A stretch of 53,832 nucleotides of DNA from Lentisphaerota bacterium (lineage in GTDB: Bacteria > Verrucomicrobiota > Lentisphaeria > Victivallales > Victivallaceae): the NCBI GenBank assembly GCA_015061625.1, contig SUWG01000017.1:1-53832 (forward strand), written 5' to 3'. Both the position numbers and the translations under genes were made by a program. The notes below the pieces were generated by a model that was given only the letters and a program-made list of their open reading frames with translations, did no database searches and was not told the DNA's origin. Positions 27,136-36,285 of the stretch are shown one piece after another. The number at the start of each line of letters is the position of its first letter. The first letter of the stretch is position 1.

Positions 27136-29001
27136 TCAATCGTCAAATCCGGCGGCCTTTTCCATCAACGCCTGAAAAACCCGTTCATCATACATCTTTT
27201 GAGTATGGATAAATCCGATGATCCGCCGGAAACTATCCGCCTTATCCAGACGCATCCGCATCACCGTGCCATCGGAAAAAATCACGCAGAAACTGCGCTG
27301 ATCATGCGGCATGGCAATAAACAGCGGCACCGGAATTTCCGACTCGATCTGACCGAAATAGGCGATCTTGTTATCCGTATCACCTGCGGCAACCAACCGG
27401 CCGTCACGCACCACATAAAATCCGGCGGCAAGATCAGGATTCTCTGCCAATGCGGCTTTGGCGGCATTGAGCATACTTTCGCACTGACACGGAGTTTCCG
27501 GCGCATCACCGGAATCGTCACCGTCAGAATCATCATCCTCTAACTCATCCTTTCTGCCGGATTCAAGTCCATTGCCTTTTCCTTTGCCGGAATCCATTTC
27601 GCGGCCGCGCTCACTGCCGGAATCCATTCTATTCAAACCCTCACCCCGCCCACGGTCACTATCCCGGTCACGCACCACCGGGATCAAACCGCTGTTACCA
27701 TCTTCTTTATCTTCACCGGAATCTCCGTCGATCACATTTTTTTCGCCGGAGTGTTCACCGGGATCACCGTCACTGTCATCGTCGGAGTCATCATCTGCGC
27801 CGCCGGATGAAGTCATGCTTTTATCTTCGATATCATCGTCAGCACCTTCTTCCTCATCAGCATCTTCTGCATCGGCATCGTCGCTGTCACCGTCAAAATC
27901 TTCATCTTCACTTTCTGCCGCCGGCACAGTGGAATATTCTTCAAAGATATCAAGGACAAACTGGCTGATAAAAAGTTCCAGCCCGGTCATGGTATTGGTG
28001 CCGTTATAAGTCATCAGCATACCGTCATTTTCTCTGGAAAACGTCACGATCTCCGGCACATTTCCGGTAAACACCGGCAAACCGCCGGTTGTAACGTCAT
28101 CTTTGGCACTCAACAATACCACCAGAGCGAAACACTTTTCCGGCAATTTGCCCAATACGGCTTCCTGTGCCGGATCGAGCGTGATTTTCACATCAGAAGC
28201 AAAAACCGCTTCATCCTGCCCCAGATAGATCGCCAGCCGGTTATCGCCGCGCACGATGGTGAAAAATCCGGTAGAGATCCGCTCATCGGTGATCTCCGTA
28301 TCTTCGTCCTCATCTTCACCCTCATCCGGTGAGAAAAAGATTTTAGCCGCATTGAAAAGGTGGCCATCCGGATCAGGGACATCCAGTTTCATCGCCCCAT
28401 CCTGCAGAAGAATGAAATGCCATACTCCGGCGGTGCGCTGTAAAATTTCCTGCATCGGGAAATCATCCGGAAATTCGCTGACGATCCGGTCACGCAGAGA
28501 ACCGCTCTGCGCCAGAGCCTCAAGCAACGCTTCCGGACGGATATCCATCGAAACCGCCAGAGCCGTACCGGCAGGCAGATTGCGGATTATTTCCGCCGGA
28601 TAAAGATTGTTCTCCGCGGCAGGGAAACTATTCACCAGCCCCGGCGCAGACGGATCCAGCGACAGAAACAGCCGGTTATGGATCAAACCATTGCCCAACT
28701 CCGTCGAACTGCAACCGATCCCGGCGGCATTTTCCAGACCGGAAAGATCCCGCAACAAACGGAACCATGCCACCATCCCCAGCAATTCACGCCGCTGGGC
28801 GGCATTCAGATCATCCTGCCAGACCAGCGCATCCATCGCCGCATCGATACGGTTGGAAAGGATGCGCCAGCTGCCGCCGGTGATAATGGAATACTCCAAA
28901 GCATTATCCTGCTCCAGATGCCTGCTGATATTCTGACCGCCGTAAAGCAGATTGCAGGTCAAAACCGACAACATCAACACCACAACAGTCAGAAAACGCA
29001 T
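27136..29001 (-). CDS. exported protein with acidic low-complexity linker
   Basis: 621 residues with a signal peptide (1-21). The N-terminal half (22-360) and the last 120 residues look folded; between about 365 and 500 lies a highly acidic Asp/Glu/Ser/Gly-rich linker with RGRG- and GKGKGN-type islands, probably disordered. The sequence ends in a domain with AALAENPDLAAGFYVVRDGRLVAAGD. GGAGG lies 9 nt before the ATG. Function unknown; the linker resembles calcium-binding or surface-spacer regions only in composition. Confidence 0.75.
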   Translation of the reverse strand: MRFLTVVVLMLSVLTCNLLYGGQNISRHLEQDNALEYSIITGGSWRILSNRIDAAMDALVWQDDLNAAQRRELLGMVAWFRLLRDLSGLENAAGIGCSSTELGNGLIHNRLFLSLDPSAPGLVNSFPAAENNLYPAEIIRNLPAGTALAVSMDIRPEALLEALAQSGSLRDRIVSEFPDDFPMQEILQRTAGVWHFILLQDGAMKLDVPDPDGHLFNAAKIFFSPDEGEDEDEDTEITDERISTGFFTIVRGDNRLAIYLGQDEAVFASDVKITLDPAQEAVLGKLPEKCFALVVLLSAKDDVTTGGLPVFTGNVPEIVTFSRENDGMLMTYNGTNTMTGLELFISQFVLDIFEEYSTVPAAESEDEDFDGDSDDADAEDADEEEGADDDIEDKSMTSSGGADDDSDDDSDGDPGEHSGEKNVIDGDSGEDKEDGNSGLIPVVRDRDSDRGRGEGLNRMDSGSERGREMDSGKGKGNGLESGRKDELEDDDSDGDDSGDAPETPCQCESMLNAAKAALAENPDLAAGFYVVRDGRLVAAGDTDNKIAYFGQIESEIPVPLFIAMPHDQRSFCVIFSDGTVMRMRLDKADSFRRIIGFIHTQKMYDERVFQALMEKAAGFDD

Positions 29002-29033
29002 GATACATTACCTCCGGTAAGTTTTTTTATTCA

Positions 29034-30038
29034 TTAAAGCAATTCAGCGATCTGCACCGCGTTGAGTGCGGCACCTTTAAGCAACTGGTCGCCGGAAACG
29101 AACATTTCCAGACCGCGCTTGTCATTGCGGGAAATATCCTGGCGGATACGTCCGGCAAGCACATCATATTTTTCCGTGGCATCGATCGGCATCGGATAGA
29201 GTTTGGCATCCGGATCATCCGCCACCGTCACACCGGGAGCCGCCGCCAGAATGGCACGGGCCTCGGCCGGAGTGATCTCCTCTTCAAATTCCAGATTCAA
29301 AGATTCCGAGTGCGCTCTCAAAGCCGGAATACGCACACAGGTGCAACTGACCGGCAGATCCGGCAGATGGAGCATCTTGCGCGATTCGTTGAGCATTTTC
29401 AACTCTTCTTTGGTATAGCCGTTATCGGTGAAACTGTCGATATGCGGGATCAGATTGAATGCGATCCGGTGGGCGAAAGCCTTGGGCTCGATCGCTTCGC
29501 CGTTGAGGATCTGACGGGTCTGCTCGATCAATTCCGCCATGCCTTTTGCCCCCGCTCCGGAAGCGGCCTGATAGGTGGAAGCGACCAGACGGCGCAACTT
29601 TTTCGCCCGGTGCAAAGGTGCCACGGCAACGAGCATGATCGCCGTGGTGCAGTTGGGGTTGGCGATCACGCCGTGATGATTTTTCACATCTTCAGCGTTG
29701 ACCTCCGGCACGACCAGCGGCACATCGTCATCCATGCGGAACGCACTGGAATTGTCGATCATCACCGCACCGGCATCGACCACATATTTGCGGTACTCTT
29801 TGGAAATCGACCCGCCGGCACTGAAAAGAGCGATATCCACGCCCTTGAATGAATCGTAAGTCATCTCCTCGATGACGATCTTTTCGCCTTTGTATTCCAA
29901 AGTCTTGCCTGCGGAACGGGCGGAAGCGAGCAATTTAAGATTTTTCACCGGAAAATTGCGTTTTTCCAGAGTTTTGATCATTTCGACACCGACTGCACCA
30001 GTGGCACCGGCGACTGCGACATTGAATTCTTTTGCCAT
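29034..30038 (-). CDS. asd: aspartate-semialdehyde dehydrogenase
   Basis: 334 residues. It converts aspartyl-4-phosphate to the semialdehyde for Lys/Thr/Met and diaminopimelate synthesis. NADP-binding VAVAGATGAVGVEM, SAGGSISKEY, catalytic Cys in IANPNCTTAIMLVAVAPLH, YQAASGAGAKGMAEL and the His/Arg region RIPALRAHSESLNLEFE. Divergent from ligA with a 157-bp AT-rich spacer. Confidence 0.97.
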   Translation of the reverse strand: MAKEFNVAVAGATGAVGVEMIKTLEKRNFPVKNLKLLASARSAGKTLEYKGEKIVIEEMTYDSFKGVDIALFSAGGSISKEYRKYVVDAGAVMIDNSSAFRMDDDVPLVVPEVNAEDVKNHHGVIANPNCTTAIMLVAVAPLHRAKKLRRLVASTYQAASGAGAKGMAELIEQTRQILNGEAIEPKAFAHRIAFNLIPHIDSFTDNGYTKEELKMLNESRKMLHLPDLPVSCTCVRIPALRAHSESLNLEFEEEITPAEARAILAAAPGVTVADDPDAKLYPMPIDATEKYDVLAGRIRQDISRNDKRGLEMFVSGDQLLKGAALNAVQIAELL

Positions 30039-30195
30039 AGTTTTCTTTTTTCTTTCTTTAACTATCTGAATTTATCCGGAATATCCCGGCATTTTTTCAC
30101 AATCAATCAATATAATATAACGGACAATTTGAAAAATGCAATGCGGCATATTATCTTATATAGTGTTTTTTTGAATAATTTTCCGGTGGTGTTAT

Positions 30196-32088
30196 ATGGA
30201 CTATGTGAATTTTGATCTTGATTCGATGGATGTGACTGCGGTCGCCGAACTTCTGGCCTATCATGACCGCCTTTACTGGCAGGCGGGCGAACCGGTGATC
30301 TCCGATGCCGATTATGACCGTATCGTGGAAAAACTGCGTTCCTTATCCCCGGATCACCCCCTGCTGCACCGCATCAACACGCCGCTGGTATCTTCCGGCG
30401 GCAAGGTGCGCCACCATGAAGCGATGCTTTCACTGGATAAAGCCTATTCGCTTGATGCTTTGCTCCAATGGGCAAAAAAATATGCCCGCAGTGACGATGA
30501 ACTGCTGCTGGTCGAGCCGAAATATGACGGCATTTCCGCCAACTTTGACGGAAAGATCCTCGCCACCAGAGGCGACGGCGAAGTCGGGGAGGATATTTCC
30601 GGCAAACTGCCCCTGATCGAATTGGAAGCCCCCGGCTACTGCGGCAAAGTTGACCGCCCCGCCAGAGGAGAAATCGTCATCCGGGATGATGACTTCAAAA
30701 ACATCTATTCCCGCATCCGCAAAAAAGATGGCGGCACTTACAAAAATTCCCGCAATGCCGTGGCCGGGATCATGACTCTGAAAGATATCGTGCCGATGCA
30801 AATGCAGGGGGCCAAACTTACTTTAGTGGATTATTCGCTGATCTCCCACAAAGTAAAACTCAATGAGTTGGCCGCCAGATGGGAGGAACTCAAAGCCGGT
30901 TTCGCCGCCTTGCCCTACCCGATGGATGGCATCGTGCTGAAATTCGCCGATACCGCATTCCGGGAGTCGCTGGGCAGCACCGCCCATCACCCCAGAGGGG
31001 AGATCGCCTACAAATTCACCAATTTGAGCTGCCAGACCACTTTGCTCGGCGTGGAGTGGAGTTTCGGCAAGAACTGCCTGACCCCGGTGGCGGAACTTGC
31101 CCCGGTGGAACTTTCCGGGATCACCATCAAACGTGCCACCTTGCATAATGTGCAGAATATTATCGATATGGATCTGATGATCGGCGACACGGTGACGGTC
31201 GAGCGCGCCGGTGATGTGATCCCGTTTATCGCCGCTTCCGAGCCGGGACTTTTACGGGAATCGCCGCTGATTTCCAACTGTCCGGAGTGCAAAACTGAAC
31301 TTATCCGCCGGGGCCCGGAACTGTGCTGCCCGAATAAGGAGTGTCCCGGTTCCCGTTTGCAGCTGCTCTGCGCCGCCATCCGCAATCTGGGGATCGAGCG
31401 GCTCGGCGAACCGACCGTGGCCAAGATCATGAAAAAATTCGGCGTTTTGCACCTGCGGGAACTTTTCGATCTTTCCGCCGGAGATTTCCTCTTACTGGAA
31501 GGTTTCGCCGGCAAAAGTGCCGCCAACTTATTCAACGAGATACAGAAAGCCAGAACGGTCGATGATTTCCAGATCATTGCCGCCTTGAATATCCCCGGCA
31601 TCGGCCCGAATATCGCCAAAATCATTCTGGAAAAATTCCCCCTCGCCGCCTTGAAAGAGGCCACTGAAGATCAACTGGCGGAAATTTCCGGCATCGGCCC
31701 GGAACGGGCAAAGGCGGTGTACGACACCTTGCGTGAACGCAGTGAAGAACTTGATGAATTGCTCAATGCCGTGACCATCCGCACCAAAACTGCCTCCTCC
31801 GATGCGCCGGGGATCTGTTTCACCGGAAAAATGCCGGAAAAACGCTCATTTTATGAGAAACTTGCCACACAAAGGGGCTATACCCCGATGGATTCAGTGA
31901 CCGCCAAACTCAAATTGCTGGTCGCCGCCGATGTGAATGATACAAGTTCCAAATTGAAAAACGCCCGCAAACTGGGGGTGCAGATCGTATCTTTGGATGA
32001 ATTTCTCGCCATGCCGCCATTGACCGCCGCTCCGGCAGAAATCCCGGCGGAAAACAATGAATTCAACGACCTTCCGCTCTTTTCATAA
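30196..32088 (+). CDS. ligA: NAD-dependent DNA ligase
   Basis: 630 residues, about 40 shorter than the E. coli enzyme. It seals nicks in replication and repair with NAD+. Ia domain with YHDRLYWQAGEPVISDADYD; adenylation lysine K109 in EPKYDGISANF; OB domain; four-Cys zinc finger (NCPECKTEL ... CCPNKECPG); helix-hairpin-helix repeats (NIPGIGPNIAKIILEKF, EISGIGPERAKAVYDTL); C-terminal BRCT domain (about 535-605). Two further genes follow closely on the same strand. Confidence 0.97.
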   Translation: MDYVNFDLDSMDVTAVAELLAYHDRLYWQAGEPVISDADYDRIVEKLRSLSPDHPLLHRINTPLVSSGGKVRHHEAMLSLDKAYSLDALLQWAKKYARSDDELLLVEPKYDGISANFDGKILATRGDGEVGEDISGKLPLIELEAPGYCGKVDRPARGEIVIRDDDFKNIYSRIRKKDGGTYKNSRNAVAGIMTLKDIVPMQMQGAKLTLVDYSLISHKVKLNELAARWEELKAGFAALPYPMDGIVLKFADTAFRESLGSTAHHPRGEIAYKFTNLSCQTTLLGVEWSFGKNCLTPVAELAPVELSGITIKRATLHNVQNIIDMDLMIGDTVTVERAGDVIPFIAASEPGLLRESPLISNCPECKTELIRRGPELCCPNKECPGSRLQLLCAAIRNLGIERLGEPTVAKIMKKFGVLHLRELFDLSAGDFLLLEGFAGKSAANLFNEIQKARTVDDFQIIAALNIPGIGPNIAKIILEKFPLAALKEATEDQLAEISGIGPERAKAVYDTLRERSEELDELLNAVTIRTKTASSDAPGICFTGKMPEKRSFYEKLATQRGYTPMDSVTAKLKLLVAADVNDTSSKLKNARKLGVQIVSLDEFLAMPPLTAAPAEIPAENNEFNDLPLFS

Positions 32089-32106
32089 GTTTGGGAGCAA
32101 TCAGTT

Positions 32107-32322
32107 ATGAAATACTTTTCCGCCATTGCGATTTTACTGCTTCTGACCGGATGTTTCTGCTCCCGGTACACGGAATATCCGGATGGCAGAGTGACCAAAA
32201 CCGTCTACTTCGGGATATCCACCAGTGACGGTATTGAACTATACACCACTGAAGCACCTGAAATGCAGACAGATAAAAATCATCCGGTGCCACCTGAAGA
32301 AAAAATACATCAAATGAGGTAA
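32107..32322 (+). CDS. small lipoprotein, 71 residues
   Basis: A lipoprotein signal ending in LLLLTGC predicts lipidation at Cys16, leaving a mature chain of about 56 residues. GGGAG 9 nt before the ATG. It starts 18 bp after ligA and ends 2 bp before the isomerase-like gene. Function unknown. Confidence 0.75.
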   Translation: MKYFSAIAILLLLTGCFCSRYTEYPDGRVTKTVYFGISTSDGIELYTTEAPEMQTDKNHPVPPEEKIHQMR

Positions 32323-32324
32323 AA

Positions 32325-33200
32325 ATGAATCAGATTCCCGTAACTTTTTTCTACAATTTTGACTGTATCAGCGATTGCGCCCGCAACCATGTCATGCATG
32401 AATTTGCCGCCAACGGCGCCAAACATCTCGTGCTGACCGATGCCCTCATTCTGAAAATGATGGCCGACCGCAATCTGGCGGCAACCTTGCAAAAAGAGAT
32501 GGCGCAAAACGGTCTGACCTTTATGGATTCGCACGCACCATTCGGCAAATATCTCGATTTGAATTGTCCGCTCCCGGAGGCCCGCGGCGAAATGATCGCC
32601 CGCCACAAACTTACTTTGCAGATGATCGCTTCAATGGGGGTGAAAACCATCACCATCCATACCGGCAACGAACCGGCATTCCCGGAGTATCCGCTGGAAA
32701 CCCAATTCGACTGTGTCAAACATTCGCTGGATGAGTTGCTCCCGCTGGCGGAAAAACTCGGCATCGTCATCTGTATCGAAAATATCTGGTTCCAAATCAA
32801 TACCCCGGAAAGACTGCTGGCGATCAAGGCGGCATTTCCCACTGATGCACTTGGCTTTTGCTACGATGCCGGTCACGCCAATCTGATGGATAACGGGCGG
32901 CACTGCCCGGATTCCAATGCCTTCAAAGCGTGGGGCGAGGTGCCGCCCTCATTCGACGACCGCATACTGGAAAAGATGCTCCCTTATGTGGTCAACTGCC
33001 ATTTGCACGACAACAACGGCATCAACGATCAGCACCGCAACATCGGTCACGGCAATATCAACTGGGATCACATCGCCGGATTGCTGAAAACTGCACCGGC
33101 CCTGCAGGTCATCCAGAGTGAAGTTCTGCCCGTGACTTCCAATGAACCGGTACGGGAGATATGTCAGGCATTTGCCCGCCTTTTCAGACAGAATCCATAA
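32325..33200 (+). CDS. sugar phosphate isomerase/epimerase-like TIM barrel (AP_endonuc_2)
   Basis: 291 residues. Metal-site motifs of the xylose-isomerase-like superfamily: MGVKTITIHTGNEP (His), GIVICIENIW (Glu), GFCYDAGHANLMDNG (Asp/His), VVNCHLHDNNGINDQHRNIGHGNINWD (His/Asp) and VIQSEVLP (Glu). Likely a keto-sugar isomerase or epimerase; substrate unknown. GAGG 5 nt before the ATG. The 3' end overlaps the convergent lipoprotein gene by 17 bp. Confidence 0.9.
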   Translation: MNQIPVTFFYNFDCISDCARNHVMHEFAANGAKHLVLTDALILKMMADRNLAATLQKEMAQNGLTFMDSHAPFGKYLDLNCPLPEARGEMIARHKLTLQMIASMGVKTITIHTGNEPAFPEYPLETQFDCVKHSLDELLPLAEKLGIVICIENIWFQINTPERLLAIKAAFPTDALGFCYDAGHANLMDNGRHCPDSNAFKAWGEVPPSFDDRILEKMLPYVVNCHLHDNNGINDQHRNIGHGNINWDHIAGLLKTAPALQVIQSEVLPVTSNEPVREICQAFARLFRQNP

Positions 33201-33894
33201 GAAAAGCGATTTCAGCCTCACATTTACCGTCAGCGACCCGGAATCTCACGCCTTTACCGGCGAGAAAGGTATCGGGATCATCATTCCCTGATCCGGATTC
33301 AGATGCAGTGAATTCACGCTCCAGCCAATAGCGCAAAGCGGCAATCGCATTGGCTTCAAACTGGTACCGGTCAATCGCCCGGTTTCTGCATTCCGGCGAA
33401 AGCATCCCCCAGATAATATCGCTGTTATGCGACCGGGCCGCTTCCAGAAAACGGCCAGCTGTATACTTGATGAAAAGTTCTTCAAACACTTCTTCATATC
33501 TGGTCAAATACCATTTGCCATCGATTTGAACCATAATATCATCAAGCAACTCAAGCGTGGAAGCGACCTCTTCCGCTTTGGTCTGCGGATCACTCTCCGG
33601 AAACTGCTCTGAAAAATTCTGCCATATTGCAGCCAGATTTTCACGACTGCCGCAAATTTCGATCCCGTGTTGGAGTGTTTCCGGAGAAAAAACTTCCAAC
33701 ACCGCATTGCCGTCACGCCGGTCAAAGGCATTGAGCAGATGTTCGATCAAAGCCTCTTTCGTATCAAATCCGGAGTGTGAAACTCCGGCAGTTGTTTCAG
33801 CGGGAGAAGTGCCAGATTCATCCGCCTCACCGGAACACCCGGCGATGAATATGACACTGCCGGCAAGCAACAGTAAAAAGGTAATTTTTTTCAT
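33184..33894 (-). CDS. lipoprotein, paralogue 1 of the DGKWY cluster
   Basis: 236 residues; lipobox FIAGC gives Cys20. It has one copy of the module shared with the next two genes (TKEALIEHLLNAFDRRDGNAVLEVFSPETLQHGIEICGS ... IMVQIDGKWYLT, in pieces) and a C-terminal module (EAARSHNSDIIWGMLSPECRN) whose last part is replaced by an unrelated end. The modules resemble small NTF2/DUF4878-like folds in size and in the ending DGKWY, which is a weak analogy. AAGGA precedes the ATG. Downstream member of a three-gene run. Confidence 0.8.
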   Translation of the reverse strand: MKKITFLLLLAGSVIFIAGCSGEADESGTSPAETTAGVSHSGFDTKEALIEHLLNAFDRRDGNAVLEVFSPETLQHGIEICGSRENLAAIWQNFSEQFPESDPQTKAEEVASTLELLDDIMVQIDGKWYLTRYEEVFEELFIKYTAGRFLEAARSHNSDIIWGMLSPECRNRAIDRYQFEANAIAALRYWLEREFTASESGSGNDDPDTFLAGKGVRFRVADGKCEAEIAFLMDSV

Positions 33895-33901
33895 TTTTCA
33901 T

Positions 33902-33964
33902 TCCTTTCATAGAGAGATCCCGGTCGCCGGAAACTTCCGGCAACCGGGATGGGGGGATTTTTCA
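33902..33964 (-). repeat. 63-bp intergenic repeat with mRNA hairpin, copy 1
   Basis: Identical over 63 bp to 35292-35354. It holds a 16-bp hairpin (33917-33950) with arms built on ATCCCGGT and GCCGGAA. One position is C-A on the plus strand but U-G on the minus-strand RNA, so the mRNA form is fully paired. No T-run follows; the next ribosome binding site (AAGGA) comes directly after. Confidence 0.9.
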
Positions 33965-35284
33965 AAAGTTGATATCGAGATAATATTTGTCGCCGACTTT
34001 CGTCAAAACCTTTTGACCCTTATCATCCGCACGGTCAAATTGCTCCTCAAGTGAGACGATATAATTGCGCCGTTGAGCAACAGAAAGCCGGGTTTCGGAA
34101 ACAATTCTGCGCAAATAACTGCGCAACGCATTTTTGGCCTTGGCTTCGCTGCCGTATTTACGGAGCATACGGTCTTTGCATCCGCCGGAAAGCAATTCCC
34201 AGGCGGCATTGACATTGCGGGCGGCGGCGGCATCCACCAGCCGGGCAATAATTCTGATTTTCATGACAACCGTAAAATTGTCATTAATATACCATTTGCC
34301 ATCAATTTGCACCCAGTCATCATCTTCTTCGGTCATAGAAGTGATAAACCGGCGTTTGGCTTCCGGATCATTCAACACAACACGCATCCGTTCAAGCGAT
34401 TCCGCGGGGGTAACATCAAAAAATTCCTGCATGGCAGTTTCCAATGCTTCACGGCTGCCGAAAAGCTCGATCCCCTGCTGTAAAGAGTGCGGAGACATTA
34501 CTGTCAGTGCCGCTTTGGCATCCCGGTTGATCGCAGCCCATGATGCAAATTCCGCCACATTTTCTTTTGATTCCCCAAAATCCGAATCTGTCACAGGCAT
34601 ATTAATATACCATTTGCCATCAATTTGGATCAATTCATTTTTTTCCGAAAAATCATCAACCATCGCCTGAATAAAATTAGTTCTTATCAGCGGAGCCTGA
34701 AGCGTTATCTGAAGAAGGTCACCGAATTCAGCCCGTTTATCCCTGAATGCGAGCATCATTACGACTTTAAGACCGGCTTCACTGCCGTATAAAGCAATTC
34801 CCTGCCGGATTTTTTCCGGAGCAAGGCACTGCAGAAAAACTTCAGCGTCATTGCCGGCAAGTCCCATATAAAAATATTCCACCAAAGTTTCCCGCGAAGA
34901 ATGAATATCATACATGGAACCGGAGAACAGATACCATTTACCATCAAGACGGATAAAGTTAATTTTTCCACTCTCAATAAACCTGCGGACATCTCTTGCC
35001 CGTTGTTCCGGATCATTGAGAAATGCTTGTGTCTTAACCTGATCCAAATCCCCCATAATTTCGGCTTTGGCCTGCTCTATACTACCGGAGCGTGCAACCA
35101 TGATGCGGATAACATCCGGCGGAAGAACTTCAAAAAAAGCATCTATATCATTATTGATGATCGCTCTGAGCGCGTGTTCCGCCAGAGCCTCTTTGGAATC
35201 ATGAATAGAGCTTTGCGCCGGTGAACCGGCAAAAAGTACAAATGCGCTGAAAAGCGATAACAGTGACAAGGTAATTTTTTTCAT
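33962..35284 (-). CDS. exported protein, paralogue 2, three repeated modules
   Basis: 440 residues with a type I signal peptide (about 1-24). Three N-terminal modules of about 100-115 residues each begin with SKEALAEHAL-type helices and end in DGKWY (near 116, 227 and 333), followed by the C-terminal module (AAWELLSGGCKDRM ... VGDKYYLDINF). Module 3 has the SPHSLQQGIELFGSREALE stretch closest to the other paralogues. No lipobox, unlike its neighbours. AAGGAG before the ATG. Function unknown; module number varies within the cluster. Confidence 0.8.
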   Translation of the reverse strand: MKKITLSLLSLFSAFVLFAGSPAQSSIHDSKEALAEHALRAIINNDIDAFFEVLPPDVIRIMVARSGSIEQAKAEIMGDLDQVKTQAFLNDPEQRARDVRRFIESGKINFIRLDGKWYLFSGSMYDIHSSRETLVEYFYMGLAGNDAEVFLQCLAPEKIRQGIALYGSEAGLKVVMMLAFRDKRAEFGDLLQITLQAPLIRTNFIQAMVDDFSEKNELIQIDGKWYINMPVTDSDFGESKENVAEFASWAAINRDAKAALTVMSPHSLQQGIELFGSREALETAMQEFFDVTPAESLERMRVVLNDPEAKRRFITSMTEEDDDWVQIDGKWYINDNFTVVMKIRIIARLVDAAAARNVNAAWELLSGGCKDRMLRKYGSEAKAKNALRSYLRRIVSETRLSVAQRRNYIVSLEEQFDRADDKGQKVLTKVGDKYYLDINF

Positions 35285-35291
35285 TTTTTAC

Positions 35292-35354
35292 TCCTTTCAT
35301 AGAGAGATCCCGGTCGCCGGAAACTTCCGGCAACCGGGATGGGGGGATTTTTCA
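35292..35354 (-). repeat. 63-bp intergenic repeat with mRNA hairpin, copy 2
   Basis: Second copy of 33902-33964, between paralogues 2 and 3 in the same relative position: the end of one gene, the hairpin, then the ribosome binding site of the next. The identity exceeds that of the flanking coding sequence. Confidence 0.9.
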
Positions 35355-36086
35355 GAAGTTGAAGTTGAGGAAGTATTTGCCGTCAACTTCGGTCAGGACT
35401 TGGCCTCCGCGGGGGTTGCGGCGGGTAAATTCCTGCATCAAACGGCGGATCAAACCACTTCTGTTATTACGGGCGGCATTGGCATCCGGAGTAATTTGCA
35501 GCATCATACGGCGCAATGCATTTTTGGCGTTGGCCAAAGAACCATGCCGGTTGATCAAATTCTGCTGACTTTCCGGCAGGAGCAATTCCCAGGCGGCATC
35601 GACATCACGGTCGATCGCAGCATCCGCAAACCGGGCAACCGTATAAAGCGGAGCAAATTTATCCCAATCACCGTTATTCATATACCACTTACCATCGACC
35701 TGAACCAAGTCATCGGCATTATCAGAGACCAGGTCGGCAATCATCCGGGCTTTGACTTCCGGATCATTCAAGTCGGTACGCATTTGATTGATCACCGAAT
35801 CCGGGTAGAAATTCAAGGACTCCTGCACCGCACTTTTCATCGCTCTGCGATTGCCGAAAATTTCAATTCCCTGCTGAAGTGCTTCCGGACTTAAAGTTGC
35901 CAGAAGTGCGTCAGCATCCCGGTTGACCATGGCATTGAGTGCATATTCCGCCAAAGCCTCTTTCGTATCAAAGGTCGGCACCTGGGCGCGCTCTTCTGTT
36001 TTCTCCTTTTCTTTGCATCCGGTCAACAGGATGGTACTTCCGGCACAGACAGCCAACAGCAATGACAACATGACTTTTTTCAACAT
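35352..36086 (-). CDS. lipoprotein, paralogue 3 of the DGKWY cluster
   Basis: 244 residues; lipobox LLTGC gives Cys24. One N-terminal module (TKEALAEYALNAMVNRDADALLATLSPEALQQGIEIFGN ... QVDGKWYMN, in pieces) plus the C-terminal module ending VDGKYFLNFNF, which matches the end of paralogue 2. First gene of the run; AAGGG precedes the ATG. Probably outer- or inner-membrane anchored, role unknown. Confidence 0.8.
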   Translation of the reverse strand: MLKKVMLSLLLAVCAGSTILLTGCKEKEKTEERAQVPTFDTKEALAEYALNAMVNRDADALLATLSPEALQQGIEIFGNRRAMKSAVQESLNFYPDSVINQMRTDLNDPEVKARMIADLVSDNADDLVQVDGKWYMNNGDWDKFAPLYTVARFADAAIDRDVDAAWELLLPESQQNLINRHGSLANAKNALRRMMLQITPDANAARNNRSGLIRRLMQEFTRRNPRGGQVLTEVDGKYFLNFNF

Positions 36087-36227
36087 TTTCTTTTCCCTTT
36101 CTTTTTTTTGGTCAGGCGTGTTGTTTTTACATCATTTTTGATGTCGTTCTGCTATTTTAGTGTCGCCAATTTGATATTTCTGACATCCTTAATATTAATT
36201 TTCCGTAAATTTTCTCTTTTCTGCCAC

Positions 36228-36255
36228 AAAAAAACCTCCGGCGGTCACCGGAGGT
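36228..36255 (-). terminator. intrinsic terminator
   Basis: 8-bp arms ACCTCCGG/CCGGAGGT, 6-nt loop, then six or seven T on the minus strand. It lies 31 bp after the stop of the lipoprotein gene at 36286 and separates it from the paralogue cluster. Confidence 0.9.
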
Positions 36256-36285
36256 CTGAATCTTAACACCATTACAGCAGATGGT

